A stretch of DNA of 64,000 bases from Rhodococcus sp. SMB37 (GTDB lineage Bacteria; Actinomycetota; Actinomycetes; Mycobacteriales; Mycobacteriaceae): NCBI RefSeq assembly GCF_004345605.1, contig NZ_SLVY01000025.1, positions 1 to 64,000 of the forward strand, written 5' to 3'. Numbering within the stretch: the first letter of the stretch is position 1; each line of letters begins with the position of its first letter. Of the stretch, positions 26,101 through 33,219 are shown in pieces. A program made the position numbers and the translations under genes. The notes under the pieces are model-generated. The model was not told where the DNA came from. It was given only the letters and a program-made list of their open reading frames with translations, and ran no database searches.

Positions 26101-27552
26101 TCACTCCGGGTGCAGGCGCGGAATCCGCACGCGGAAGGTCGAGCCCTGCCCCGGGATGCTGTCGACGTCGACGGTCCCGCCGTGCGCCGCGACCAGGGCC
26201 GCCACGATGGACAGTCCCAGGCCGCTGCCGCCACCGGTACCTCCGCTGCGCGAACGAGAGCTGTCGGTGCGGTAGAAGCGCTCGAACACACGCTCCCGGT
26301 CGACCTCCGACAGCCCTTGCCCGGTATCGGCGACTTCGAGCACTGCGTCGGTGTCGACCGTGCCCACCCGGACCGTCACGGATGCGTCGGCCGGCGTGTG
26401 GGTCAGTGCGTTGGTCACCAGATTGCCGAGGACCTGACGCAACCGGACATCATCCCCCAGCACCTCCGGTGTGCCCGGCCCGTCCAGGACCTCGAGGTCG
26501 ATGGTGCGGTCCGGCGCGACGACCCTCGCGCCGTGCACGGTGTCAGCAGCGATCGCGAGCAGGTCCACGGGCTTGTGCTCGAGCGGGCGTTGCGCGTCGA
26601 GGCGTGCAAGCATCAGCAGATCCTCGACAAGTACGCCCATGCGACGCGATTCGCTCTCGATGCGGCCCATCATCATGTCCGTATCGTTGCTCGCACCCTG
26701 CTTGTACAGTTCGGCGAATCCTCGGATCGTCGTGAGCGGCGTGCGCAGTTCGTGACTCGCGTCGGCGACGAACCTGCGCATCCGTTCCTCCGAGCGCCTG
26801 GCCGACTCCTCCGACGCCTCGGTGGCGGTGAACGCCTCCTGGATCCGGGCGAGCATCGTGTTGAGTGCGACGGACAGACCCCCCACCTCTGTTCTCGGAT
26901 CCGATTCCGGGACACGTTCACTCAGGTCACCGGCGGCAATCGCGGCCGTCGTACGTTCGACCTCCTGCAGCGGGCGCAGGCTGCGCCGAACGGCGAAATA
27001 TCCGGCAACGCCGAGAAGCACGAGCACAATCCCGCCGATCACGAGTTGCAGCACGATGAGTCGGCCGACGAGATCCTCGGTTTCCGACAACGTCAGTGCA
27101 ACCGTGGTGGTGCCGCCGTCCCGGTCGCTTGTCGTCAGTACCCTCCATTCGACGTCGGATCCGTCGGTCGAGCCCACTGTGGTGAGCCCGGCGTCCGGTA
27201 TCGGCAGCAGCTCCGGAGACTCCGACTGGTCGTTGATCAGTAACCGGATCTCGCCGTCGGCATCGGTGAGACGGACATAGAAGGGGCTCGGCGGGCGGCC
27301 TGCTTCCACGGTCTGTGGCAGTGGAGGTAAGGGGCGGGCGCCGAGTGGTTTCGCCCAGGTCTGTGCGGCGTCGTGCAGGTCTCGGTCGAGACGAGAGATC
27401 ATCGACGTCTCGAACGCCGAGGTCACAGCGAACCCCGATGCCAGCAATCCCAGTCCCGCGAGCAGGACCAGAGCCGCGACCAGCTTCAGCCGCAGCGGCA
27501 CCGCATGCAGTCGCGGGAGCGAACGAGACATGCCGGCAGGCCGGGTGCTCAC
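26101..27552 (-). CDS. phoR: sensor histidine kinase, PhoR-like
   Basis: A 483-residue membrane kinase. TM1 is at about 22-43 (LKLVAALVLLAGLGLLASGF), followed by an extracellular sensor region at 44-163 with a P-rich stretch, TM2 at 164-188, HAMP at about 189-240, HisKA with phospho-acceptor His267 (ADASHELRTPL), N box RQVLGNLVTNALTH, G1 VADTGQGL, F box VFERFYR and G2 GGGSGLGLS. The GTG start overlaps the TGA of the response regulator (GTGA). The PhoR name rests on pairing with the PhoP-like regulator; the sensor region itself is not diagnostic. The 3' end abuts the IS605 element's end. Confidence 0.85.
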   Translation of the reverse strand: MSTRPAGMSRSLPRLHAVPLRLKLVAALVLLAGLGLLASGFAVTSAFETSMISRLDRDLHDAAQTWAKPLGARPLPPLPQTVEAGRPPSPFYVRLTDADGEIRLLINDQSESPELLPIPDAGLTTVGSTDGSDVEWRVLTTSDRDGGTTTVALTLSETEDLVGRLIVLQLVIGGIVLVLLGVAGYFAVRRSLRPLQEVERTTAAIAAGDLSERVPESDPRTEVGGLSVALNTMLARIQEAFTATEASEESARRSEERMRRFVADASHELRTPLTTIRGFAELYKQGASNDTDMMMGRIESESRRMGVLVEDLLMLARLDAQRPLEHKPVDLLAIAADTVHGARVVAPDRTIDLEVLDGPGTPEVLGDDVRLRQVLGNLVTNALTHTPADASVTVRVGTVDTDAVLEVADTGQGLSEVDRERVFERFYRTDSSRSRSGGTGGGSGLGLSIVAALVAAHGGTVDVDSIPGQGSTFRVRIPRLHPE

Positions 27553-28259
27553 GCCCGTGGCTCACGCATCACGTAACCGACGCCCCGCAAGGTATGGATC
27601 AGCGGAGTGTCACCGGTGTCGACTTTGCGTCGCAGATACGACACGTAGGACTCCACGACACCCACCTCTCCCCCGAAGTCGTAGTTCCACACGTGTTCCA
27701 GGATCCGGGGTTTGCTCAGCACCGTGCCTGCGTTGACCATGAAATAACGCAGCAACGTGAACTCGGTGGGAGACAGCGAGACCGGCTGTCCTGCTTTGAA
27801 CACCTCATGGGTGTCGTCGTCGAGTTCGATGTCGGCGAACGTGATGCGTGCCGATCGCTCTGACTCCGAGACCTTTCCCGCGCGGCGCAGGATCGTGCGC
27901 AACCGCGCGATGACCTCTTCGAGGCTGAAGGGCTTGGTCACATAGTCGTCGGCTCCGAGTGTCAGCCCCGACACCTTGTCCTCCACAGCATCCTTTGCGG
28001 TGAGAAAGAGGACCGGTGCGTCTATGCCGTCGGCGCGCAGGCGCCGCAACATCCCGAACCCGTCCATGCCGGGCATCATGACGTCGAGGATCACCGCATC
28101 GGGACGGAAGCGGCGGGCTTTGTCGAGGCCTTCCGTGCCACTCGAGGCAGTCTCGACCTCGAACCCCTGGAACTTCAGGCTCACCGACAGCAGTTCGACG
28201 ATGGTCGGCTCGTCGTCGACGATCAGGATGCGGGCTTCGGGCTTGTCTGTCACGTGCAT
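27549..28259 (-). CDS. phoP: OmpR-family response regulator, PhoP-like
   Basis: A 236-residue response regulator. The receiver has D15/D16, phospho-acceptor D59 (AVILDVMMPGMDG), T87 and K109; the winged helix runs from about 140 to 235 (SLSPTEFTLLRYFMVNAGTV, then VESYVSYLRRK). Stretches such as IVELLSVSLKFQGFEV and GVGYVMREPR are as I recall them in M. tuberculosis PhoP, which controls envelope lipids and pH or stress responses. The ATG at 28259 gives the normal N-terminal extension. It is the first gene of a two-gene operon with the kinase and is divergent from the guanidine-riboswitch gene. Confidence 0.88.
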   Translation of the reverse strand: MHVTDKPEARILIVDDEPTIVELLSVSLKFQGFEVETASSGTEGLDKARRFRPDAVILDVMMPGMDGFGMLRRLRADGIDAPVLFLTAKDAVEDKVSGLTLGADDYVTKPFSLEEVIARLRTILRRAGKVSESERSARITFADIELDDDTHEVFKAGQPVSLSPTEFTLLRYFMVNAGTVLSKPRILEHVWNYDFGGEVGVVESYVSYLRRKVDTGDTPLIHTLRGVGYVMREPRA

Positions 28260-28402
28260 ATTGTCGCGTCCACCCCTGGAGTCCCGCTGGAAGTTCGCTG
28301 TGAACTTCCTGGGAGCCGCATGCGGTGAGATTGCCCACCGAATCCTTGCCGCCGTCGATCTCATTTCCTAGCCTGGAGCGATGGTGACCGCATGCCGGTC
28401 TC

Positions 28403-28443
28403 CCGGACGAGCGCACCGTACCCGGCCAGCGACAAGACGGTGC
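28403..28443 (+). promoter_or_regulatory. guanidine-III (ykkC-III) riboswitch
   Basis: The 41 bases follow the class III guanidine aptamer closely: CCGGACGAG, then a GCACCGT/ACGGTGC stem (28413-28419 with 28437-28443, 7 bp, perfect), with ACCCGG and GACAAGACGG between. CCGG 28403-28406 can pair with CCGG 28422-28425 to close the pseudoknot. The Shine-Dalgarno AGGAG (28444-28448) begins right after the stem and the exporter's ATG is at 28457. Control is therefore most likely translational: guanidinium stabilises the pseudoknot and exposes the site. Confidence 0.9.
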
Positions 28444-28456
28444 AGGAGTTGTCGTC

Positions 28457-28771
28457 ATGGCATGGATCGTCCTCGTAGTGTCCGGGGTCCTCGAAGCGGT
28501 ATGGGCCACAGCGTTGGGTAAATCGGCAGGTTTCACCCGACTCACCCCCAGCATCGTCTTTCTCGTTGCGCTGACAGTGAGCATGGCCGGACTGGCCTAT
28601 GCAATGCGCACCCTTCCCGTCGGCACGTCGTACGCGGTATGGGTCGGCATCGGCGCGGCGCTGACCGTCGGTTATGCGATGGTCACGGGCACCGAAGCCG
28701 CATCGGTCGTCAAAATCCTCTTGATCGTCGGGATCGTCGCATGTGTGGTGGGCCTGAAGATCCTGCACTGA
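28457..28771 (+). CDS. gdx: SMR-family guanidinium exporter (Gdx/SugE subtype)
   Basis: A 104-residue four-helix small multidrug resistance protein in the inner membrane. The essential Glu13 lies in VLEAVWATALGKS, and GTSYAVWVGIGAALTVGY is the conserved helix-3 motif. The SugE/Gdx subtype exports guanidinium in exchange for protons as an antiparallel homodimer; a single unpaired gene fits this. The guanidine-III riboswitch upstream gives independent support for the substrate. The start has an AGGAG site adjoining the aptamer. It is divergent from phoP. Confidence 0.93.
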   Translation: MAWIVLVVSGVLEAVWATALGKSAGFTRLTPSIVFLVALTVSMAGLAYAMRTLPVGTSYAVWVGIGAALTVGYAMVTGTEAASVVKILLIVGIVACVVGLKILH

Positions 28772-28813
28772 TCACCGACATGATTCCTGTGTGTCTCGGG
28801 TTACAGTGAACCC

Positions 28814-29644
28814 GTGAAATTGGGGTCCGCGCTCTCGATGCCGCTGCGAGTCGGTCTGGCCGCGGCAGATTCCGCGCTGCTCGTCGCCGAAACGGTCATC
28901 GGCACGATACGCATCGCGGTGTCGCCGGCGACCTATTCGGCGCTGGGCGCGGTCGGACTGAACGACACCCGAGACTCGATCGGGTTACTGCAGCAGGTGT
29001 CGCGGTTGACCGCAGACGATCGCGGGCTCGGGCAGGCCCTCCGCCCCGGCGGACCGCTCGACCGACTCCTCGCGACCGGTGGTCCAGTGGATCGGCTCAC
29101 CGCCCCCGGCGGCCCACTCGAACGCCTCCTCGAGCCTGGAGGAGCGCTCGACCGGCTGACCGTTCCCGGCGGCGCACTCGACCGGGTACTCGCCGACGAC
29201 GGAGCCCTGGACCGACTCCTGTCCGAGGGTGGACTCCTCGACCGCATCACCGCGCCCGACGGCCCGCTCGAACGACTGCTGGCACAGGACGGCGCGGTCG
29301 AGCGCCTCACCGCGCCCGGCGGTTTGGTCGATACTGCACTCCGCCCCGGTGGGGTCATGGAACGCGCACTCGCCGAAGGCGGCACGCTCGACGTGCTGCT
29401 GGCCGAGCGGGGCGCGCTGGAGCGATTGCTCGCCGAGGGTGGCCCGCTCGATCAGATCGTGTCGCTGTCCGAGACCCTCGCGAGCCTCACCCCTGGCATA
29501 GTCCGGATGAACGAGAGCGTCGACACCCTGCAGGAAACCGTCGAGCTACTCCGCAGCGCGGTCGGCCCATTGGGCGACCTCGCAGGCAAGCTGCCCGGGC
29601 GGTGGCTACGCAGCAGCAAGGGAGAACTGCTGCCGCCGTCGTAG
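28814..29644 (+). CDS. decapeptide-repeat protein of unknown function
   Basis: A 276-residue protein I do not recognise. Residues 1-78 contain two weakly hydrophobic stretches (RVGLAAADSALLVAETVIG, then SALGAVGL) and no clear signal peptide. Residues 79-218 are fourteen tandem 10-residue repeats with consensus G-G-x-L-D/E-R-L-L/T-A-P/E. Residues 219-276 form a helical C-terminal part (NESVDTLQETVELLRSAVGP) ending in a basic, hydrophilic tail. The strict spacing suggests a regular solenoid or coil in which L/V/I positions pack inside. The GTG start follows the exporter by 42 bases. It could be a membrane-associated scaffold; no function is claimed. Confidence 0.75.
   Translation: MKLGSALSMPLRVGLAAADSALLVAETVIGTIRIAVSPATYSALGAVGLNDTRDSIGLLQQVSRLTADDRGLGQALRPGGPLDRLLATGGPVDRLTAPGGPLERLLEPGGALDRLTVPGGALDRVLADDGALDRLLSEGGLLDRITAPDGPLERLLAQDGAVERLTAPGGLVDTALRPGGVMERALAEGGTLDVLLAERGALERLLAEGGPLDQIVSLSETLASLTPGIVRMNESVDTLQETVELLRSAVGPLGDLAGKLPGRWLRSSKGELLPPS
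29048..29467 (+). repeat. 14 x 30-nt in-frame tandem repeat
   Basis: Fourteen 30-base units in phase with the reading frame encode the decapeptide consensus GGxLDRLLAP. The units differ by third-position and conservative changes, so the repeat is old and maintained at protein level rather than a recent DNA expansion. Confidence 0.85.
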
Positions 29645-29677
29645 TCGCGGCCGTCAGCTCTCCGGCGTAGTCGGCCC

Positions 29678-30541
29678 TCAGCGCTGGTCCCGACGCAGCG
29701 CCACGAGTTGTGCCGCATCTGCGGCCGCGCGCATCGTGGCATCGCGCAGCGACACCCCGGCGCCGAGCAGAGCCGCGAGCGTGCCCGCAAAATGGTCGCC
29801 CGCACCGGTCGTGTCGACCACATCGACGTGCGGTACCGGGATGTGTTCGACGCCGTCCGCCGTGCCGATCACGACGTCGTCGCCGCCTCGTGTCACCACC
29901 ACGGCCGGAACCTTGTCGAGCAACCGCGCGACGGTGACGTCGATGCCGGTGTCCGGATCTGCATCCGCGTAGTAGGAGGCCTCGTGCTCGTTGACGACCA
30001 ACGGGTTCGCCACCCGGAGGATCTCCGGTTCGACCGGCGCCGTCGGACTGGGGTTCAGAATGAACCTGCGCGCACGATCCCGCGTCCAGTGCGCCGCCGC
30101 GCGGGTCACCGACGGTGGTAGTTCGAGCTGGGTGAGGACGGCGGCCGGATCGAGATCGTCGAGAGCTTCGGTGACGTACGCAGGGTCCAGCAGACCGTTC
30201 GCACCGCCGATCACGATGATCCGATTGTTCCCGTCCTCCGCCAGAACGACGATCGCGCGACCTGTCGCGTCGTCGAGTTCGGTCAGGTGGCGCGTGTCGA
30301 CACCCGCTGCTCGCTGAGCAGCGCGCAGGACGTGGGCGGCATCGTCGTTTCCGACGGCTCCGATGATTGCCGTCGCGGCGAGCCTGGCAGCTCCGATCGC
30401 CTGATTGGCACCTTTTCCGCCGGGATGGGTCGACAGACTCCGGCCCAGCACCGTCTCCCCGTCCTCGGGGGCACGCGTCACGAGCGCAGTGAGGTCGAGG
30501 TTGAGGGATCCGACGACGGCCACCACGCACTGCTGGGGCAC
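29678..30541 (-). CDS. rbsK: ribokinase / PfkB-family sugar kinase
   Basis: A 287-residue PfkB kinase. The N-terminus VVAVVGSLNLDLTALV, the sugar site HPGGKGANQAIGAARL and the catalytic loop DTTGAGDHFAGTLAALL (Asp base) are clear. Ribose is the probable substrate, giving ribose-5-phosphate, but other pentoses or nucleosides are possible. I chose the GTG at 30541, seven bases after the TetR stop; two internal GTGs five and six codons on are alternatives and no good ribosome site separates them. It is probably co-transcribed with the TetR gene. No ribose transporter is adjacent. Confidence 0.85.
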   Translation of the reverse strand: MPQQCVVAVVGSLNLDLTALVTRAPEDGETVLGRSLSTHPGGKGANQAIGAARLAATAIIGAVGNDDAAHVLRAAQRAAGVDTRHLTELDDATGRAIVVLAEDGNNRIIVIGGANGLLDPAYVTEALDDLDPAAVLTQLELPPSVTRAAAHWTRDRARRFILNPSPTAPVEPEILRVANPLVVNEHEASYYADADPDTGIDVTVARLLDKVPAVVVTRGGDDVVIGTADGVEHIPVPHVDVVDTTGAGDHFAGTLAALLGAGVSLRDATMRAAADAAQLVALRRDQR

Positions 30542-30548
30542 GCCGGTG

Positions 30549-31160
30549 TCAGTCTGCAGCACTGCCGGGCTCGAGCCCCGGGCACACCATGTGCACCACT
30601 TCGTCGGCCCAGGTCTCGTCGACTCGTCCGTGTCGCAGGTAGGCGCCGAGGTACGACCCGACGAGCGTGGACACCGCGGTGTCGATGTCGAGGTCCGCGC
30701 GGAGTGCGCCGGCGTCGACGGCGGCACGGAGAACTTCTGCCGCGACCTGGCTGCGATTGTTGATGATGTCGCGGAACGATTCGGTGAAGTCGGGGTCCTG
30801 GTCGGTCAGGACCGCGCTGACGCTACCCATACCGATATCGCTGGACAGGGCCACTCGGAGCAGGTCGAGGGTCCACTTCACCCGGTCGTACACGCAGAGC
30901 CCGTCGGGCATGCGCGGCGCCGCGGACTGCGAGTCGAGCGCTGCCTCCAGCAGTTCGTCGCGGTTGGCATACCGACGGTAGATGGTGGTCTTCGCGACAC
31001 CGGACAATGCGGCGACGGACTCCACAGTGACACGGTTCGGGCCGTGAGCGCGCAGGATCGCGAGCACCGCACCCAGAATTCTCGAGTCCGTTCCGGCGCG
31101 CGACTTGACGGAACGTCGCGGCGATACGGACGCGGGTTCCACGTCGGCATCGACAACCAT
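30549..31160 (-). CDS. TetR family transcriptional regulator
   Basis: A 203-residue regulator with a helix-turn-helix at about 23-67 (ILGAVLAILRAHGPNRVTVE, then SGVAKTTIYRRYANRDELLE) and a TetR_C-type helical domain. Two in-frame ATGs six bases apart sit behind AGGAGGG; the second, at 31160, has the better spacing. It is divergent from the stress-protein-like gene at 31299. The long perfect palindrome at 31240-31269 lies between them, so autoregulation and control of that gene are likely. Ribokinase follows in the same direction. Confidence 0.88.
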   Translation of the reverse strand: MVVDADVEPASVSPRRSVKSRAGTDSRILGAVLAILRAHGPNRVTVESVAALSGVAKTTIYRRYANRDELLEAALDSQSAAPRMPDGLCVYDRVKWTLDLLRVALSSDIGMGSVSAVLTDQDPDFTESFRDIINNRSQVAAEVLRAAVDAGALRADLDIDTAVSTLVGSYLGAYLRHGRVDETWADEVVHMVCPGLEPGSAAD

Positions 31161-31239
31161 GTCCATCCCTCCTAGGGCGAGTGTTCCCCGCATATGCATC
31201 GAGTCTGCGGAAGAACACACCCCGAAATCAAACACTACG

Positions 31240-31269
31240 AAACGATACGCTACGCTGAGCGTATCGTTT
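31240..31269. promoter_or_regulatory. perfect 12-bp inverted repeat, TetR operator
   Basis: AAACGATACGCT (31240-31251) and AGCGTATCGTTT (31258-31269) are exact complements with a 6-base spacer. A nested register TACGCT-g-AGCGTA also exists because TACGCT is partly duplicated. It lies between the divergent tetR and stress-protein genes, an ideal bidirectional operator position. Confidence 0.8.
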
Positions 31270-31298
31270 TTCCAATTGTTCAGTTTCGAGGGCTGCCC

Positions 31299-31772
31299 AT
31301 GACAGAGATCTATGCACCGACTCCGGGATACAACTTCGATTCGGAGACACTTCTCGAGAGCTATCGCACATACGACGCAGTGGAACGCGCGATCGACCAC
31401 CTGTCCGACGAAGGATTCCCGGTCGAGTACCTACGGGTCGTGGGCCAGGGCGTCACCACGGTCGAACAAGTCGAAGGCCGGATGACCACGGCGCTCTCCA
31501 CCGCCAAAGGTGCGGGTGTGGGCGTGTGGACGGGCCTGCTCTTCGGACTTCTGCTCGCTGTTTTCCTTCCCGCGAGCACCGTCGCCGGGCCCGTCTTCGT
31601 CGGCATCGCGTTCGGGGCGCTGTGGGGCGGCGCACTCGGCTTCGTCGCCCACTACAGCACGGGTGGCCGACGCGACTTCATCTCGCGCAAGAGCATCGAG
31701 GCCAGCCGGTACGACCTGATGGTCGAGCAGGATTTCGCTGCCCAAGCACGGGAGAAACTCGCGCTACGGTGA
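31299..31772 (+). CDS. general-stress-protein-like membrane protein (YflT-type N-terminus)
   Basis: A 157-residue protein. The N-terminal part (ESYRTYDAVERAIDHLSDEG then FPVEYLRVVGQGVTT) resembles the general stress protein 17M / YflT domain. Two glycine-rich hydrophobic segments (about 82-100 and 104-122) form a membrane hairpin. The C-terminal part RKSIEASRYDLMVEQDFAAQ is a soluble alpha/beta-like tail. It is common in actinobacteria and sometimes mislabelled as a transporter. The ATG at 31299 starts the family N-terminus; the Shine-Dalgarno is weak (GAGGG). It is probably repressed by the divergent TetR through the 31240-31269 palindrome. Confidence 0.72.
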   Translation: MTEIYAPTPGYNFDSETLLESYRTYDAVERAIDHLSDEGFPVEYLRVVGQGVTTVEQVEGRMTTALSTAKGAGVGVWTGLLFGLLLAVFLPASTVAGPVFVGIAFGALWGGALGFVAHYSTGGRRDFISRKSIEASRYDLMVEQDFAAQAREKLALR

Positions 31773-31838
31773 ATCCGTCGCCGCTCGAGTACGCGCTTTC
31801 GCCCCGACAAGCCCGCCTCGAGATGGCATGATCCGAAC

Positions 31839-32084
31839 ATGGCCGGTCCGACGTCGAATTCATCGCCGCAGTTGTCAGTGGGTACTGCCGTGATCGTCAG
31901 AGCCGGGGTTGCCGAAGCGAGATCGACACCCGGCAAGATCGTGGAGGATTACGGCAGTACCCAGCAGGTAGTGGGCGCAGACCTCGGGCGCGACTGGGCA
32001 CCGATCCGACGGTGGGCGGTCGCGCTCGACGACGGGCGTCTGGTGTTCGTCGACGACGACGATCTGGAAATCGCCCCCGCCTGA
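31839..32084 (+). CDS. small conserved hypothetical protein
   Basis: An 81-residue protein I do not assign to a function. The first ten residues are Ser/Asn-rich, followed by a compact beta-rich segment (GTAVIVRAGVAEARSTPGKI then WAVALDDGRLVFVDDDDLE) resembling SH3-like small domains. The ATG at 31839 is the only good start. It lies 66 bases after the stress-protein-like gene in the same direction and ends five bases before the convergent YdcF gene. Confidence 0.6.
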   Translation: MAGPTSNSSPQLSVGTAVIVRAGVAEARSTPGKIVEDYGSTQQVVGADLGRDWAPIRRWAVALDDGRLVFVDDDDLEIAPA

Positions 32085-32089
32085 CCTAC

Positions 32090-32713
32090 TCAGGCAGCGA
32101 CGATCCCCGCCACCGGAATCCTGGCGTCGACGGCCTGACGGAAATTGATCATCGCACGCTCGAGGTGGTCACGGTTGGTGACCAGCACGGCTCCCGTTGC
32201 GCGACGCTCGAGCAGCACGTCGTTGGTGAACCGCGCGTTCTCCACAGTGGAGGTCGACTCGGGCTCTTCGATGATCCGCTCTGGCGGAATTCCCCGTGAT
32301 ACCAGCCATTCCTTCATCGCCCCGGCCTCGGTGATGCCGTCACGTGGCACTCCTCCGGTGACGACGATCGGCGCCGTCGGATAGCGCTCCGCCGCGCGGA
32401 GAGCCGCTTCGAGTCGTTGCTCGAGCACAGGCTGAATCCTGCCGTCCTCGGTCAGCCCTGCCCCGAGAACCACGAGGTGGGTGCCGACCGGGTTCACGTC
32501 GAGCATCACCGGAAAACGTGGGGTCAGGTTCTCCAGCTCGGTGCAGGCGATGATCAACTCGTCGATCGTGCCCTGACAAAGCGGTGTGATCGACAGGATT
32601 CCGTTGACGATCGTGTCCATTGTGGGTGTTGCAGCGGCTTGCCCGGTCGAAACTCCGAGCGTGGCCGTCGCTGCCACTGTGGCCGCGAGCACCGTCCGTC
32701 GAACAACTCTCAT
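32090..32713 (-). CDS. secreted YdcF/SanA-like (DUF218) protein
   Basis: A 207-residue DUF218-type protein. A signal peptide is visible (VLAATVAATATLGVSTGQAAA, cleavage near AAATP). The fold motifs are HLVVLGAGLTEDG, IVVTGGVPRDGITEAGAMKE, IIEEPESTSTVENARFTND and VLVTNRDHLERA. Proteins of this family are linked to envelope biogenesis and vancomycin or SDS sensitivity, but the reaction is unknown. The ATG at 32713 has a GGGGGA site six bases upstream. It is convergent with the small hypothetical gene. Confidence 0.82.
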   Translation of the reverse strand: MRVVRRTVLAATVAATATLGVSTGQAAATPTMDTIVNGILSITPLCQGTIDELIIACTELENLTPRFPVMLDVNPVGTHLVVLGAGLTEDGRIQPVLEQRLEAALRAAERYPTAPIVVTGGVPRDGITEAGAMKEWLVSRGIPPERIIEEPESTSTVENARFTNDVLLERRATGAVLVTNRDHLERAMINFRQAVDARIPVAGIVAA

Positions 32714-33021
32714 GCACGTCCCCCATCCAGGCGTGGTCGGATTCCGGCTGCGCCGCACTGTGCCATATCGACCGGACAGTTCGTGAGTTGCGACTGCACC
32801 GTCGGAGACGTTCACCAAAGGTGCGAAGAAATTTGAGGAACCCCGACAACACGAGAAGGACCATGCGGACAAACCTCCCGCACGGGATCCAGGGTCCTCA
32901 CACAAGCAAGCGCTGGGCACGCGCGCCGAGACACGTCATGCACGATGGCCGGGCATCCTGCAAAAAGAAAACGGAAGGGGCCGCTCCTCGGCGGAGAAGC
33001 GGCCCCGACCCACGTTTCGCG
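32714..33021. other. intergenic, contains the tRNA-Thr terminator
   Basis: I see no coding potential here. The stretch holds the leader of the YdcF gene, weak promoter-like sequence and, at 32977-33006, the terminator of the minus-strand tRNA. Confidence 0.6.
32977..33006 (-). terminator. intrinsic terminator of tRNA-Thr
   Basis: GGGGCCGCT (32977-32985) pairs with AGCGGCCCC (32998-33006) across a 12-base loop. On the minus strand the stem is followed by TTCCGTTTTCTTTTT, a classic T-rich tail. Confidence 0.85.
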
Positions 33022-33096
33022 TGGAGCCCCCTGTCAGGATTGAACTGACGACCGCTCGCTTACAAGGCGAGTGCTCTACCACTGAGCTAAGGAGGC
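33022..33096 (-). tRNA. tRNA-Thr (anticodon TGT)
   Basis: A 72-nt cloverleaf plus encoded CCA. The acceptor stem is GCCTCCT with AGGGGGC (one T-G pair); the anticodon stem CTCGC/GCGAG encloses CTTGTAA with anticodon TGT, decoding ACA; the T arm contains GTTCAATC. It lies upstream of and divergent from thrE. Confidence 0.95.
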
Positions 33097-33219
33097 ATTT
33101 TCAAGCGCGGCCCATCATATAGTGCGTCACACTCACGACGCACACCCACCCGGTTTGGCTACCGTAGAACTCATGCGTTTCACCCCTGCCTGCCACGGAT
33201 TCGTAGTGGACGGTCGCCG

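Noticed and set aside
29048-29467. tandem 30-nt repeat considered as a CRISPR or minisatellite
   Set aside because: There are no spacers, the units are in phase with a reading frame, and they vary at codon third positions.
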